A DNA stretch of 64,000 nucleotides, taken from positions 1,116,001 to 1,180,000 of the forward strand of contig NZ_CABPSA010000001.1 of NCBI RefSeq assembly GCF_902459615.1, in the 5' to 3' direction. This stretch comes from Pandoraea commovens. GTDB taxonomy: Bacteria > Pseudomonadota > Gammaproteobacteria > Burkholderiales > Burkholderiaceae. Numbering within the stretch: the stretch's first letter is position 1; each line of letters opens with the position of its first letter. The notes beneath the pieces were generated by a model. It made no database searches and was not told the DNA's origin. It was given only the letters and a program-made list of their open reading frames with translations. Shown here one piece after another: positions 1-8,231 of the stretch. The position numbers and the translations under genes are program-made.

Positions 1-1
1 G

Positions 2-1201
2 AACTTCATCAGCAACCGTGGCGGTATCGCACTGCGTCCGGGCGATGGCGTGATCCACTCGTGGCTCAACCGCATGCTGCTGCCCGACACCGTCGGCACC
101 GGCGGCGACTCGCACACCCGCTTCCCGATCGGCATCAGCTTCCCGGCAGGCTCGGGTCTGGTCGCCTTCGCCGCAGCCACCGGCACGATGCCGTTGGACA
201 TGCCGGAATCGGTGCTGGTCCGCTTCAAGGGCAAGATGCAACCGGGTGTCACGCTGCGTGACCTCGTCAACGCGATCCCGCTGTACGCCATCAAGCAAGG
301 CATGCTGACGGTCGCCAAGCAAGGCAAGAAGAACATCTTCTCGGGCCGCATCCTCGAAATCGAAGGCCTGCCCGAACTGAAGGTCGAGCAAGCGTTCGAG
401 CTGTCGGATGCCTCCGCCGAGCGCTCGGCCGCCGGTTGCACGGTGCACCTGAACAAGGAACCGATCATCGAATACCTGAACAGCAACGTCACGCTGCTCA
501 AGTGGATGATTGCGCAGGGTTATCAGGATCCGCGCAGCCTGCAACGCCGTATCACGGCCATGGAGCAGTGGCTGGCCGACCCGCAACTGCTTTCGCCGGA
601 TGCCGACGCCGAATACGCTGCCGTCATCGAAATCGATCTGGCCGACATCCATGAGCCGATCGTCGCCTGCCCGAACGATCCGGACGACGTGAAGACGCTG
701 TCGGACGTTGCCGGTGCGACCATCGACGAAGTGTTCATCGGTTCGTGCATGACCAACATCGGTCACTTCCGCGCCGCATCGAAGCTGCTCGAAGGCAAGC
801 GCGACATTCCGGTCAAGCTGTGGGTCGCCCCGCCGACCAAGATGGACCAGAAGCAACTGACGGAAGAAGGTCACTACGGCGTGTTCGGCACGGCCGGTGC
901 CCGTACCGAAATGCCGGGCTGCTCGCTGTGCATGGGTAACCAGGCACAAGTGCGCGAAGGCGCTACGGTGATGTCGACGTCGACCCGTAACTTCCCGAAC
1001 CGTCTGGGCAAGAACACGAACGTGTACCTCGGCTCGGCGGAACTGGCTGCGATCTGCTCGCGTCTGGGCAAGATCCCGACCAAGGAAGAGTACATGGCCG
1101 ACATGGGCGTGCTCGCATCCAACGGCGACAAGATCTACAAGTACATGAACTTCGATCAGATCGAAGACTTCAAGGAAGTCGCCGACACGGTGCAGGTCTA
1201 A
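2..1201 (+). CDS. acnB: Aconitate hydratase B, C-terminal part (5' truncated by window edge)
   Basis: This is the last ~400 residues of the TCA-cycle enzyme that interconverts citrate and isocitrate through cis-aconitate in the cytoplasm. The reading frame is open from base 2, and the apparent GTG at 50 is an internal valine, so the gene begins outside the window. Family signatures are visible: a [13 protein letters not shown] stretch near the start of the fragment, [13 protein letters not shown] carrying one iron-sulfur ligand cysteine, and CSLCMGNQ carrying the other two [4Fe-4S] ligand cysteines. The C-terminus is intact and is followed by a strong intrinsic terminator. AcnB proteins are usually ~860 residues, so about half is present. 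Identification is firm; the length of the missing part is inferred from the family. Confidence 0.97.
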   Translation, partial: NFISNRGGIALRPGDGVIHSWLNRMLLPDTVGTGGDSHTRFPIGISFPAGSGLVAFAAATGTMPLDMPESVLVRFKGKMQPGVTLRDLVNAIPLYAIKQGMLTVAKQGKKNIFSGRILEIEGLPELKVEQAFELSDASAERSAAGCTVHLNKEPIIEYLNSNVTLLKWMIAQGYQDPRSLQRRITAMEQWLADPQLLSPDADAEYAAVIEIDLADIHEPIVACPNDPDDVKTLSDVAGATIDEVFIGSCMTNIGHFRAASKLLEGKRDIPVKLWVAPPTKMDQKQLTEEGHYGVFGTAGARTEMPGCSLCMGNQAQVREGATVMSTSTRNFPNRLGKNTNVYLGSAELAAICSRLGKIPTKEEYMADMGVLASNGDKIYKYMNFDQIEDFKEVADTVQV

Positions 1202-1245
1202 GCACCTGCCGGACTACGGCGCGACGTCTGCACCGTAGTTTGAAA

Positions 1246-1281
1246 AGGCGCCGCCAGCGAAATGCTGGTGGCGCTTTTTTT
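1246..1281 (+). terminator. Intrinsic terminator of acnB
   Basis: An 11-bp GC-rich stem (1248-1258 with 1264-1274, one G-T wobble) with a 5-base loop is followed by a run of seven T. It starts 45 bases after the acnB stop codon and has the classical form of a Rho-independent terminator. Confidence 0.9.
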
Positions 1282-1348
1282 ACACCTGACGTCTGTAAAA
1301 TCACGGGTCGACGACGTCCATTTGAGCGACATTCTTTTGAGAAACGGC

Positions 1349-1969
1349 ATGCAAACAGTAGCGATCCTCGACTTCGAAACCACTGGTCTGTCGCCGACAC
1401 AGGGCGACCGGGCGACGGAAATCGCCGTCATCCTGTTGCGTGACGGGGAAATTGTCGATCGCTATCAGAGTTTGATGAATGCCGGACGGCGTATTCCGTC
1501 GGACGTCGCCGCGCTCACGGGCATTACGAACGACATGATTGCGAGCGCACCGCCCGTCTCGCAGGTTATGCGCGAGGCAGCGCAGTTCGTCGGCAACTGC
1601 CCGGTCGTCGCGCACAATGCCGGGTTTGACAAACGCTTCTGGCAAGCTGAACTCGCCATGCTGGGCGAGCGCTCGGATCACGTCTTCGCCTGCACGATGC
1701 TGACCGCCAGACGCCTCTACCCGCACGCCCAGAATCACCGCCTCTCCAGCCTCGCCGATCTTCTCCAGCTTCCGAAGACCGGTCGTGCCCACCGGGCGAT
1801 GGTCGACGCCGAGATGACGACCCACCTCTGGCGTCGCATGCACGACGACATCTCACGCACCTACGGGCTCAAACGCGTGGATCACGCGCTGATCGCCCGC
1901 GTGCAAACCACGAGCAAGGACAAAGTGCCGACGTTGTTGCGCTCACTCGCGCAAGGTACGACGGCATAA
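1349..1969 (+). CDS. DnaQ-like DEDDh 3'-5' exonuclease
   Basis: A 206-residue protein of the RNase T/DnaQ exonuclease superfamily that should remove nucleotides from 3' ends using two metal ions. The acidic motifs are present: ILDFETTGLSP (Exo I, Asp and Glu), VAHNAGFDKRFW (Exo II Asp) and HRAMVDAEMT (Exo III His and Asp, the DEDDh type). I start it at the ATG at 1349, which begins directly at the beta strand before Exo I. The open frame extends upstream to 1262, but that would place the N-terminus inside the acnB terminator. It has no BRCT, helicase or polymerase domain, so it is a stand-alone exonuclease of the kind often annotated as a DNA polymerase III epsilon-like subunit. Its physiological substrate cannot be read from the sequence. 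Confidence 0.88.
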   Translation: MQTVAILDFETTGLSPTQGDRATEIAVILLRDGEIVDRYQSLMNAGRRIPSDVAALTGITNDMIASAPPVSQVMREAAQFVGNCPVVAHNAGFDKRFWQAELAMLGERSDHVFACTMLTARRLYPHAQNHRLSSLADLLQLPKTGRAHRAMVDAEMTTHLWRRMHDDISRTYGLKRVDHALIARVQTTSKDKVPTLLRSLAQGTTA

Positions 1970-1995
1970 CGCGCGTCAGCCCGCCCAAAACACCG

Positions 1996-2679
1996 TTACC
2001 GCTTGATATGCCGCTCAAGCAAATCCAGATCGTCCCGCAGTAATTTCAGTACGCCCGCAGCGCCCTGTTCGCCGAGCTGCCGCGTCGAATCCTGTTCGAC
2101 CGAACGAAGCGCCATGTCGGCGATCTGCGCCGCAATCTCCTCGGCATTACGTGAGCCGGACGGCGTGAACCACCAGGCGGTCCAGTTGCACATGCCGATG
2201 ATCGAGAACGCGGCGACCTTTGCATCCATCACCCGAAACTGCCCACGCTCGATGCCCAACTCGATCGCGTGACGGAACTGCTCCAGCACCGCACGCCGTG
2301 ACTGCTCTGCCAACTGGCGTTGCTCCGGCGGCAGATTGTCCTCGTTGCGTTCGACCACGCGAAATTGCAGCGGATGCGTCAGGATCAGATGCGCGTGACG
2401 CAGCACCAGATGCCGCAGCATTGCCGACGGTTGTCGCAGATCGTCCGGCACCGCCTCCGACGCCAACTCCCCCGCCGCCCGCGTGACAGCCGCCGTCAGC
2501 ACTTCCAGAATCGCTTCCTTGCTCTTGAAGTAGTAGTACAGCGCAGGACGCGTCACGCCCACCACGTCGGCAATATCGTTAATGCTCGTCCCGTCGAATC
2601 CCCGTTCGACGAACAGCCGTGTCGCGACTTCCAGAATGTTCTCCCGCAACGCGTCGCTCTTGGTCTGCGCTTTGCTCAT
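1996..2679 (-). CDS. TetR-family transcriptional repressor
   Basis: A 227-residue regulator with an N-terminal TetR helix-turn-helix (SINDIADVVGVTRPALYYYF, about residues 32-51) and an all-helical ligand-binding domain. The ATG at 2679 is preferred over the longer frame to 2784 because a GGAGAGG ribosome binding site lies just upstream and the frame before it has no helix-forming content. It is divergent from the aromatic-acid operon at 2889, and the 209-bp gap holds two matching palindromes. By family behaviour it should repress that operon, and possibly itself, until bound by a pathway acid or its CoA thioester. The effector is unknown. Confidence 0.9.
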   Translation of the reverse strand: MSKAQTKSDALRENILEVATRLFVERGFDGTSINDIADVVGVTRPALYYYFKSKEAILEVLTAAVTRAAGELASEAVPDDLRQPSAMLRHLVLRHAHLILTHPLQFRVVERNEDNLPPEQRQLAEQSRRAVLEQFRHAIELGIERGQFRVMDAKVAAFSIIGMCNWTAWWFTPSGSRNAEEIAAQIADMALRSVEQDSTRQLGEQGAAGVLKLLRDDLDLLERHIKR

Positions 2680-2804
2680 CGCCTCTCCCTCGTTCCCTAC
2701 CGATGCATCGACACCCGCCAAATTTTTGACGCAAGTGTCAGAAAACCCAACGATAACCAAATTCCTCCCCCCAGAAAACCCCAAGGCACCTGCCGATCAG
2801 GGTT

Positions 2805-2852
2805 TTTACGAATTCGTCAAATTTTAGCGAAATTGTTTACCTATTCGTAAAA
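2805..2852. promoter_or_regulatory. Two putative TetR operators in the divergent promoter region
   Basis: Two related near-palindromes, TTTACGAATTCGTCAAA (2805-2821) and TTTACCTATTCGTAAAA (2836-2852), lie in the only AT-rich stretch between the TetR gene and the hydrolase gene. Both follow TTTAC-N6/7-GT(C)AAA, and their centres are 31 bp apart, about three helical turns. Position and symmetry suggest binding sites for the adjacent repressor, overlapping the promoter at 2889. This is inference from sequence only. Confidence 0.6.
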
Positions 2853-2888
2853 AATTGAACTAGGATGTAAAAAAACGGAGGTTGAGAG

Positions 2889-4181
2889 ATGAGTCATCAG
2901 CAAGCGGAACGCCGTGACGGTCAGAGCGCGACGGCGGGGTTCCTGAACACCGACTGGAATCCGCGGGATCTGCCGCTGGGCACCACCACGCGCAACGTTG
3001 TCCTGCGCACGGCCGACGGCGCGGCCACCAGCGGGTCGTTGTACGTGCCGGGATCGACGGATACCGTGGTGTGCATCATGCATCCGCGTGAGTTCATGGC
3101 CTGCCACTACCTGATTCCGGACATCGTGGGCGCGGGCTTCGCGGCGTGGACGCAGGCCCCGCGTTCGGTCGGCAACGACATGCGGCTCGAGCACGAATTC
3201 GCGCTATACGACGTCGCCGCCGGTATGCAGTTTCTGCGGGACGCGGGCTTCAAGCGCATAGTCATGCTCGGCAACTCGGGCGGTAGCGGCCTTTATGCGC
3301 TCTACGTCCAGCAGTCGAATCTCGATCCGGCGCAGCGCATCGAACGTACGCCCGGCGGCCGCCCGACCAAGCTCGCGTCGCTCGACATGCCGCCCGTGCA
3401 TGGCGTCGTCTTTGTGGCACCGCATCCGGGTCAGGGCGCGCTGCTGCAAACCTGCATCGACCCCTCGGTCACAAACGAACACGACGCCCTGTCCGTCGAT
3501 CCGTCGCTCGATCCGTTCGACACCGCCAATGGCTATGTGCACCGACAGCCGGGCGAAACAGCCCGGTCGCGCTATGACGTGGACTTCGTCACGCGCTATC
3601 GCGCCGCACAACATGCGCGCGTAGCACGCCTCGACGCCACCGCACGCGACCTGATCGCTGCGCGTCAGGGGGCGCGCGAACGTCTCAAGCGCGACACCGG
3701 CGCAGCTAGCACCGACGCCCGCCTGCGCCGTATGGCCGCCCACACGCCGCTGATGACGATCTGGCGCACCGACGCCGACCTGCGCTGTTTCGACCTGACG
3801 CTTGACCCATCCGACCGTCGCTACGGCTCCCTGTGGGGTAGCGATCCGTTCACATCCAACTACGGCTCGGTCGGCTTCGGCCGCGTGTGTTCGCCAGAAG
3901 CGTGGCTTTCGACATGGTCCGGGCTGTCCTCGAACGCACTTCTTTCGAAGACGGCCGCCGCCATCGTGCAGCCCACCCTGCTCATCGAATACACCGGCGA
4001 TCAGGCGTGCTTCCCGAGCGTCATCGAAGACATCTACGCGAGCCTCGGCGCAACACGGAAGTCGCATCGACGCGTGCGCGGCGACCACCACGGCCGCGCG
4101 TTAGCCGACGGTGAAGAAGCCGGACGCTATATCGCCGGACGCCTGTTGCAGGACTGGTTGCGCGAAACGTTTCCGCAGTGA
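2889..4181 (+). CDS. Alpha/beta-hydrolase family protein
   Basis: A 430-residue protein, first gene of the TetR-flanked operon, preceded by a clear GGAGG-type ribosome binding site. It carries a serine-hydrolase nucleophile elbow, IVMLGNSGGSGLYAL (about residues 123-137), on an alpha/beta-hydrolase core. A C-terminal Asp (EYTGDQACF) and a His-rich segment (GDHHGRAL) sit where the other catalytic residues are expected. It has no signal peptide, so it is predicted to be cytoplasmic. It is longer than typical 250-300-residue hydrolases because of an insertion between the elbow and the C-terminal catalytic residues. Context suggests hydrolysis of an ester, thioester or C-C bond of an aromatic-acid intermediate. 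The specific reaction is not determinable. Confidence 0.75.
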   Translation: MSHQQAERRDGQSATAGFLNTDWNPRDLPLGTTTRNVVLRTADGAATSGSLYVPGSTDTVVCIMHPREFMACHYLIPDIVGAGFAAWTQAPRSVGNDMRLEHEFALYDVAAGMQFLRDAGFKRIVMLGNSGGSGLYALYVQQSNLDPAQRIERTPGGRPTKLASLDMPPVHGVVFVAPHPGQGALLQTCIDPSVTNEHDALSVDPSLDPFDTANGYVHRQPGETARSRYDVDFVTRYRAAQHARVARLDATARDLIAARQGARERLKRDTGAASTDARLRRMAAHTPLMTIWRTDADLRCFDLTLDPSDRRYGSLWGSDPFTSNYGSVGFGRVCSPEAWLSTWSGLSSNALLSKTAAAIVQPTLLIEYTGDQACFPSVIEDIYASLGATRKSHRRVRGDHHGRALADGEEAGRYIAGRLLQDWLRETFPQ

Positions 4182-4226
4182 CGTCCCCCATTTGCCTGAC
4201 TGACCGACTGAATTCCCGGAGTTCCA

Positions 4227-4877
4227 ATGAAACTGAATGACATCCCCGCCGCCGCAGCTGCCGATCTTGCGCTGCGTCTGCATGGCGTCGATCACACGGC
4301 GCGCCCGACCTGGCGCTTGCGCGAGACCGTCGAGTTTTACCGTGACGTGCTCGGCCTGCCGCTCATCCACACGATCTCCGCCCGGGGCTGGGGACCGGCA
4401 ACGCATCCCGACTTCCTGCATTTCTTCTTCGATAGCGGCAACGGCAGCACCATCGCGTTCTTCTATTACCTCGGCGGTGAAGTCCCTGCCTCGCTCGCCG
4501 ACCGTCCGGGACGCGCACCGCTGCCCGAAGATCACGTGTTCGACGCCACCCACACCGCGTGGCTCGTCGACACGCAGGACGAACTGCATGCGTGGAAAGC
4601 CCGTCTGGAAGCACGCGGCGTGACCGTGTCGGCCGAGACGGCGCACGAGGTCATCGAGTCGATCTACTTCCGCGATCCGAACGGCTACTTCATCGAGATC
4701 ACCCGCAAGCTGCGCACGCTCGCCGACATCGATGCACGCGACGCTGCCGCCACCCTCGAAGCGGCCATGGAAATCGAAGACGAAGCCCTCGCCGGGGGCG
4801 CGCCGTTCACCCAGATCGACGCCGTCTGGCAGCGCAAGGCGCAGCGTCTGGGGCAACAACTGCGTCAGGAGCGCTAA
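4227..4877 (+). CDS. VOC-family (glyoxalase/extradiol dioxygenase fold) protein
   Basis: A 216-residue vicinal-oxygen-chelate protein. The paired beta-alpha-beta-beta-beta repeats are recognisable from LHGVDHTARPTWRLRETVEF near the N-terminus and from DATHTAWLVDT in the second half. The likely metal ligands are His in GVDHTA, His in ATHTAW and Glu in GYFIEITRK. A good ribosome binding site precedes the ATG, and the next gene starts two bases after its stop. In an operon for CoA-activated aromatic acids without another ring-cleaving enzyme, it is the best local candidate for a ring-opening dioxygenase. Isomerase or lyase chemistry is equally possible in this superfamily. Family assignment is good; reaction is unknown. 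Confidence 0.7.
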   Translation: MKLNDIPAAAAADLALRLHGVDHTARPTWRLRETVEFYRDVLGLPLIHTISARGWGPATHPDFLHFFFDSGNGSTIAFFYYLGGEVPASLADRPGRAPLPEDHVFDATHTAWLVDTQDELHAWKARLEARGVTVSAETAHEVIESIYFRDPNGYFIEITRKLRTLADIDARDAAATLEAAMEIEDEALAGGAPFTQIDAVWQRKAQRLGQQLRQER

Positions 4878-4879
4878 TC

Positions 4880-5146
4880 ATGACTTCACAACCGTTGCAG
4901 ATCTTTGTGCTGAACGTGCCCGAGTTTGCGTCGCTGACCGAAGCCGCCCGCGCGATGCCCGAGTGCCGCGTAGAGAACACCGGCGACTACACCGTGATCT
5001 CCAGCGACGTGCCGATCACGTTCGGGCGTCGCGCGCTGGGTCTGAAGCCTGCCGTCTGGTACGGCCTCTTTACTGGCGGACTCGACGGCCAGATCGAACG
5101 CTATGAACGCGACATCGTGCGGATCGCCCCTCGCCACAGCCACTGA
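4880..5146 (+). CDS. Small conserved-looking protein of unknown function (88 aa)
   Basis: An 88-residue protein whose ATG at 4880 follows the VOC stop codon by two bases, so the two are probably translationally coupled. It begins MTSQPLQIFVLNV and contains a Gly-rich GLFTGGLDGQIERYERD segment. I do not recognise the family, and it has no signal peptide, membrane segment or cysteine pair. It could be an accessory subunit or a ligand-binding partner of the VOC or ligase enzymes. The longer open frame to 4559 overlaps the VOC gene and is rejected as the start. Confidence 0.6.
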   Translation: MTSQPLQIFVLNVPEFASLTEAARAMPECRVENTGDYTVISSDVPITFGRRALGLKPAVWYGLFTGGLDGQIERYERDIVRIAPRHSH

Positions 5147-5213
5147 ACCACCGAACCACTGACTGAACACAGGCGTCCTCGATAAAGTCGCCAAAGTACG
5201 TGCAGGAGACACC

Positions 5214-6923
5214 ATGAGCGGTATTTTTCACCCTATCGACGGCGTGACGTACTGTGCGCCGGATCTGGCGCAACGCTACTTCGCGTCGAACGCCTGGTAC
5301 GACATCACCCTGGGCGATGCGCTGCGCGCGACCGCCGCGCGTGTGCCCGAGCGCGCGGCCTACCTCAGCGACGAAGCCACGCTGAGCTTCGCCACGCTCG
5401 ACGAGCGCAGCGAACGGCTCGGTGCAGCGCTTATCGAACTGGGGCTGCGCCCCGGTGACCGCGCCATCTTCCAGATGGGTACGAACGTCGATACGGTCGT
5501 CGCGCTGATGGGCGCTTACAAAGCGGGCGTCGTGCCCGTGTGCGCCGTGCCGCAATACCGGGAAGTGGAGATCGGCCAATTGGCGTCGCAATCGGACGCC
5601 CGCGCCTACTTCGTGCAAGCCGATTTCTCGGCGTTCGACCTCGTCGGCTTCGCCCGTCAGATGATGGACCGGCACGCATCGATCGAGCATCTGCTGGTCG
5701 CGCGCGGCCGTGTCGAGCACGACGCCGTTGCCGGTATCTGCGCCATCGATCAGTTGATTGACCTCATGCCACTTGAGCGTGCGCGCGCCGTGCTGGCCGA
5801 CATCCGCATCGGCAGTGAAGACGTACTGAGCTTCCAGTTATCCGGCGGCACCACCGGCGTGCCGAAGATCATCCCGCGCTTTCATGCGGAATACATCGGT
5901 CATTCGCTGGCGTGGATGCGTCACATCGGTATGACTGAGCACAGCCGCATGATCTGGTCGCTGCCGTTGCTGCACAACGCCGGACAGCTGTATGTCCTCG
6001 CGTCGACGGTCGCCAGCGGCATGACGACGGTGCTGATGCCCCGCGTCGACATCGCCCGCATGCTCACGCTGATCGAAACGCATCGCGTCACGCACGGTCT
6101 GTCCATCGGGCCGGTCGCACCGCAGATGATCGCGTACAAGGACATCGCCAAACACGATCTGACGTCGCTCCAACTCTTCGGCACGATGAGCCGCGCCGAC
6201 TCGCTCGAAGCGCATCTCGGCGTGCCGTGCTTCAACCTCTACGGCACGACCGAGGGGCTGCTGATGGGCGCAGGGGCGCACCTCGCGCCGGACCTTCGCC
6301 ATCACACGCAGGGGCTGTCCGGCTGCGAAGACGACGAGATCCGCGTGCTGACGCCCGGCACCGATACGCCGGTCGACGACGGCACGCCGGGCGAACTCTG
6401 CTTCCGTGGCCCGTCGAGCCTGCGTGGTTACTTCAACGCCCCGGAGGCCACGGCGCAGACGCTCACGCCAGACGGCTTCGTGCGAACCGGCGACATGGTG
6501 ACGGCAAAGGTGATCGACGGTGTGCGCTGCTTCGCCTTCGAAGGACGCCTGCGCGACAACATCAATCGCGGCGGCGAGAAGATCGGATGCGAGGAAGTCG
6601 AGGCGTTCGTGAGTCATCACCCCGCTGTGGCCGACGCCAAACTCGTCGCCATGCCCGACCCGCTCTACGGCGAGCGCGGCTGTGTCTATCTGATCCTGCG
6701 CCCCGGCCAGCCTGCGCCGTCCGTCGGCGAACTGGGTGCGTTTCTCGTGAGCCACGGGCTGGCGAAGTTCAAGTGCCCGGAGCGCATCGAGATCATCGAC
6801 GAGTTTCCGGTGACGCGCGTGGGCAAGGTCGACAAAGCGTCGTTGCGCTCGACGATTGCCGGACGCGTCGCGTCTGAGACCGCCCTCGCCACGTCTGCCC
6901 AGCCTGCCAGGGAGGACGCATGA
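5214..6923 (+). CDS. Aryl-acid AMP ligase, EntE/DhbE/SdgA-like
   Basis: A 569-residue ANL-superfamily adenylating enzyme close to 2,3-dihydroxybenzoate and salicylate AMP ligases. The A3 motif is FQLSGGTTGVPKIIPR, the form typical of EntE-like enzymes. The A5 region reads NLYGTTEG, and the C-terminal hinge and catalytic lysine regions are GRLRDNINRGGEKI and VTRVGKVDK. An ATG with an AGGAG site starts it at 5214. Known members activate aromatic acids with ATP for carrier-protein loading or for CoA ligation. No aryl carrier protein is encoded nearby, while a thioesterase and a CoA-ester-type hydroxylase follow, so catabolic activation of an aromatic acid such as a salicylate analogue is favoured. 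The exact acid is unknown. Confidence 0.85.
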   Translation: MSGIFHPIDGVTYCAPDLAQRYFASNAWYDITLGDALRATAARVPERAAYLSDEATLSFATLDERSERLGAALIELGLRPGDRAIFQMGTNVDTVVALMGAYKAGVVPVCAVPQYREVEIGQLASQSDARAYFVQADFSAFDLVGFARQMMDRHASIEHLLVARGRVEHDAVAGICAIDQLIDLMPLERARAVLADIRIGSEDVLSFQLSGGTTGVPKIIPRFHAEYIGHSLAWMRHIGMTEHSRMIWSLPLLHNAGQLYVLASTVASGMTTVLMPRVDIARMLTLIETHRVTHGLSIGPVAPQMIAYKDIAKHDLTSLQLFGTMSRADSLEAHLGVPCFNLYGTTEGLLMGAGAHLAPDLRHHTQGLSGCEDDEIRVLTPGTDTPVDDGTPGELCFRGPSSLRGYFNAPEATAQTLTPDGFVRTGDMVTAKVIDGVRCFAFEGRLRDNINRGGEKIGCEEVEAFVSHHPAVADAKLVAMPDPLYGERGCVYLILRPGQPAPSVGELGAFLVSHGLAKFKCPERIEIIDEFPVTRVGKVDKASLRSTIAGRVASETALATSAQPAREDA

Positions 6924-7420
6924 TCAGCACCGAACATGTGGTGAGCGAGCACCCGTTCGTCGTCCGTCGCCGTGTGAAATGGGGCGATTGCGACCCGGCG
7001 GGCGTGGTCTACACCGTGACGTTTTCGGAGTACGTCATCTCCATCGCCGAGCTGTTCTACGGCTCGCTGTTCGACGGCACGCCCCAAGCCGTCAAGAACC
7101 ATCACGGCTTCGGCACGCCCACTCGCGCGCTCGACTTCGACTTTCGCCGTTCGCTCTGGCCGGACGATGTCTTCGACGTGAGCGTCGAAGTCACCGACAT
7201 CCGCACACGAACTTTCACGCTGACGATGACGGCGCGCAAGGAAGACGGCGACATCGCCTTCGTCGCCCGCCTCACGCCGATCTGCATTCAGCGTGGCGTG
7301 CGCGAGTCCATCGAGATGCCCGCCGTGCTGCGCGCAGCACTCGACCAATACCGAACCCGCTGCGCCGCGCCTTCCACGCCCGCCGCAGCCCCAGCTTTCG
7401 CCGGAGAACCGACACCATGA
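6920..7420 (+). CDS. 4HBT-family acyl-CoA thioesterase
   Basis: A 166-residue hot-dog-fold thioesterase. The motif VKWGDCDPAGVVYTV near residue 20 matches the 4-hydroxybenzoyl-CoA thioesterase active site, with Asp as the catalytic residue in DPAGVVY. Its ATG overlaps the ligase stop (ATGA), and its stop overlaps the start of the next gene in the same way, so it is part of a tightly coupled operon. The probable role is release of a hydroxylated aryl acid from CoA. The proline/alanine-rich tail of ~20 residues is not part of the fold. Confidence 0.87.
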   Translation: MISTEHVVSEHPFVVRRRVKWGDCDPAGVVYTVTFSEYVISIAELFYGSLFDGTPQAVKNHHGFGTPTRALDFDFRRSLWPDDVFDVSVEVTDIRTRTFTLTMTARKEDGDIAFVARLTPICIQRGVRESIEMPAVLRAALDQYRTRCAAPSTPAAAPAFAGEPTP

Positions 7421-8205
7421 CGCAAACCCTGCAAACACCCTTCCGCATCGGCCAGATCGTGCCCAGCTCCAACACCACGATGGAGACGGAGATTCCCGCG
7501 ATGCTGCGCGCCCGCGAACAGATCCTGCCCGAGCGCTTCACGTTCCATTCGAGCCGCATGCGCATGCATCGCGTGGTGAAGGAAGAGCTCGCCGCGATGA
7601 ACCTTCAAGGCCTGCGCTGCGCCGCCGAACTCGCCGACGCACGCGTCGATGTGATGAGCACAGCTTGCCTCGTCGCCATTATGGCAATGGGACCGGGCTA
7701 CCACCGTCAGGTCGAGGAAGACCTGCGACGCGTGGCCCGCGAGAACCATTGCGACGCCGCCATCATGACCTCGGCAGGTGCGCTCGTCGCCGGTCTGAAG
7801 ACGTTAGGCGCTCGCAGGATCTCGCTGATGGCGCCCTACATGAAGCCGCTCACGCAAGCGGTTGTCGAGTACATCGAGCACGAAGGCATTGAAGTCATCG
7901 ATGCGCTGTCGTTCGAGATCCCCGACAACCTTGAAGTCGGCCGTCGCGACCCGATGCAGTTGCTCGACGACGTCAAGCGCCTGAACACGGCCAATGCCGA
8001 CGCCGTCGTGCTGTCTGCCTGTGTGCAGATGCCTTCTCTGCCCGCCATTCAACTGGCGCAGGACATGATCGGCCTTCCCGTGACGTCCACGGCCGTCAGC
8101 ACGGTGCGGCAGATGCTCGACCACCTCGGCCTCGCGCCCGTGGTTCCGGATGCCGGAGCGTTGCTCGCCGCCGGGCGCGAGGCGTTGTCCGCGCGCGTCG
8201 CCTGA
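7417..8205 (+). CDS. maiA: Maleate cis-trans isomerase
   Basis: A 262-residue member of the Asp/Glu racemase superfamily that converts maleate to fumarate. The N-terminus IGQIVPSSNTTMETEIPAML and the segment FTFHSSRMRM match MaiA/NicE enzymes strongly. The two catalytic cysteines are visible as Cys84 (STACLVA) and Cys202 (SACVQMPS). Their spacing of 118 residues equals that of the Cys76/Cys194 pair I recall for the Nocardia farcinica enzyme. The ATG at 7417 overlaps the thioesterase stop; a longer open frame upstream to 6856 is only read-through of the previous gene. Its presence says the operon drains an aromatic or heteroaromatic compound to maleate and then fumarate. Confidence 0.9.
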   Translation: MTQTLQTPFRIGQIVPSSNTTMETEIPAMLRAREQILPERFTFHSSRMRMHRVVKEELAAMNLQGLRCAAELADARVDVMSTACLVAIMAMGPGYHRQVEEDLRRVARENHCDAAIMTSAGALVAGLKTLGARRISLMAPYMKPLTQAVVEYIEHEGIEVIDALSFEIPDNLEVGRRDPMQLLDDVKRLNTANADAVVLSACVQMPSLPAIQLAQDMIGLPVTSTAVSTVRQMLDHLGLAPVVPDAGALLAAGREALSARVA

Positions 8206-8231
8206 TCTCCCCCCCAATCCAGGAGCCAATC

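Noticed and set aside
6856-7416. Upstream extension of the maleate isomerase frame
   Set aside because: The extension is Arg/His/Pro-rich read-through of the thioesterase gene. The MaiA-like N-terminus begins right after the ATG at 7417.
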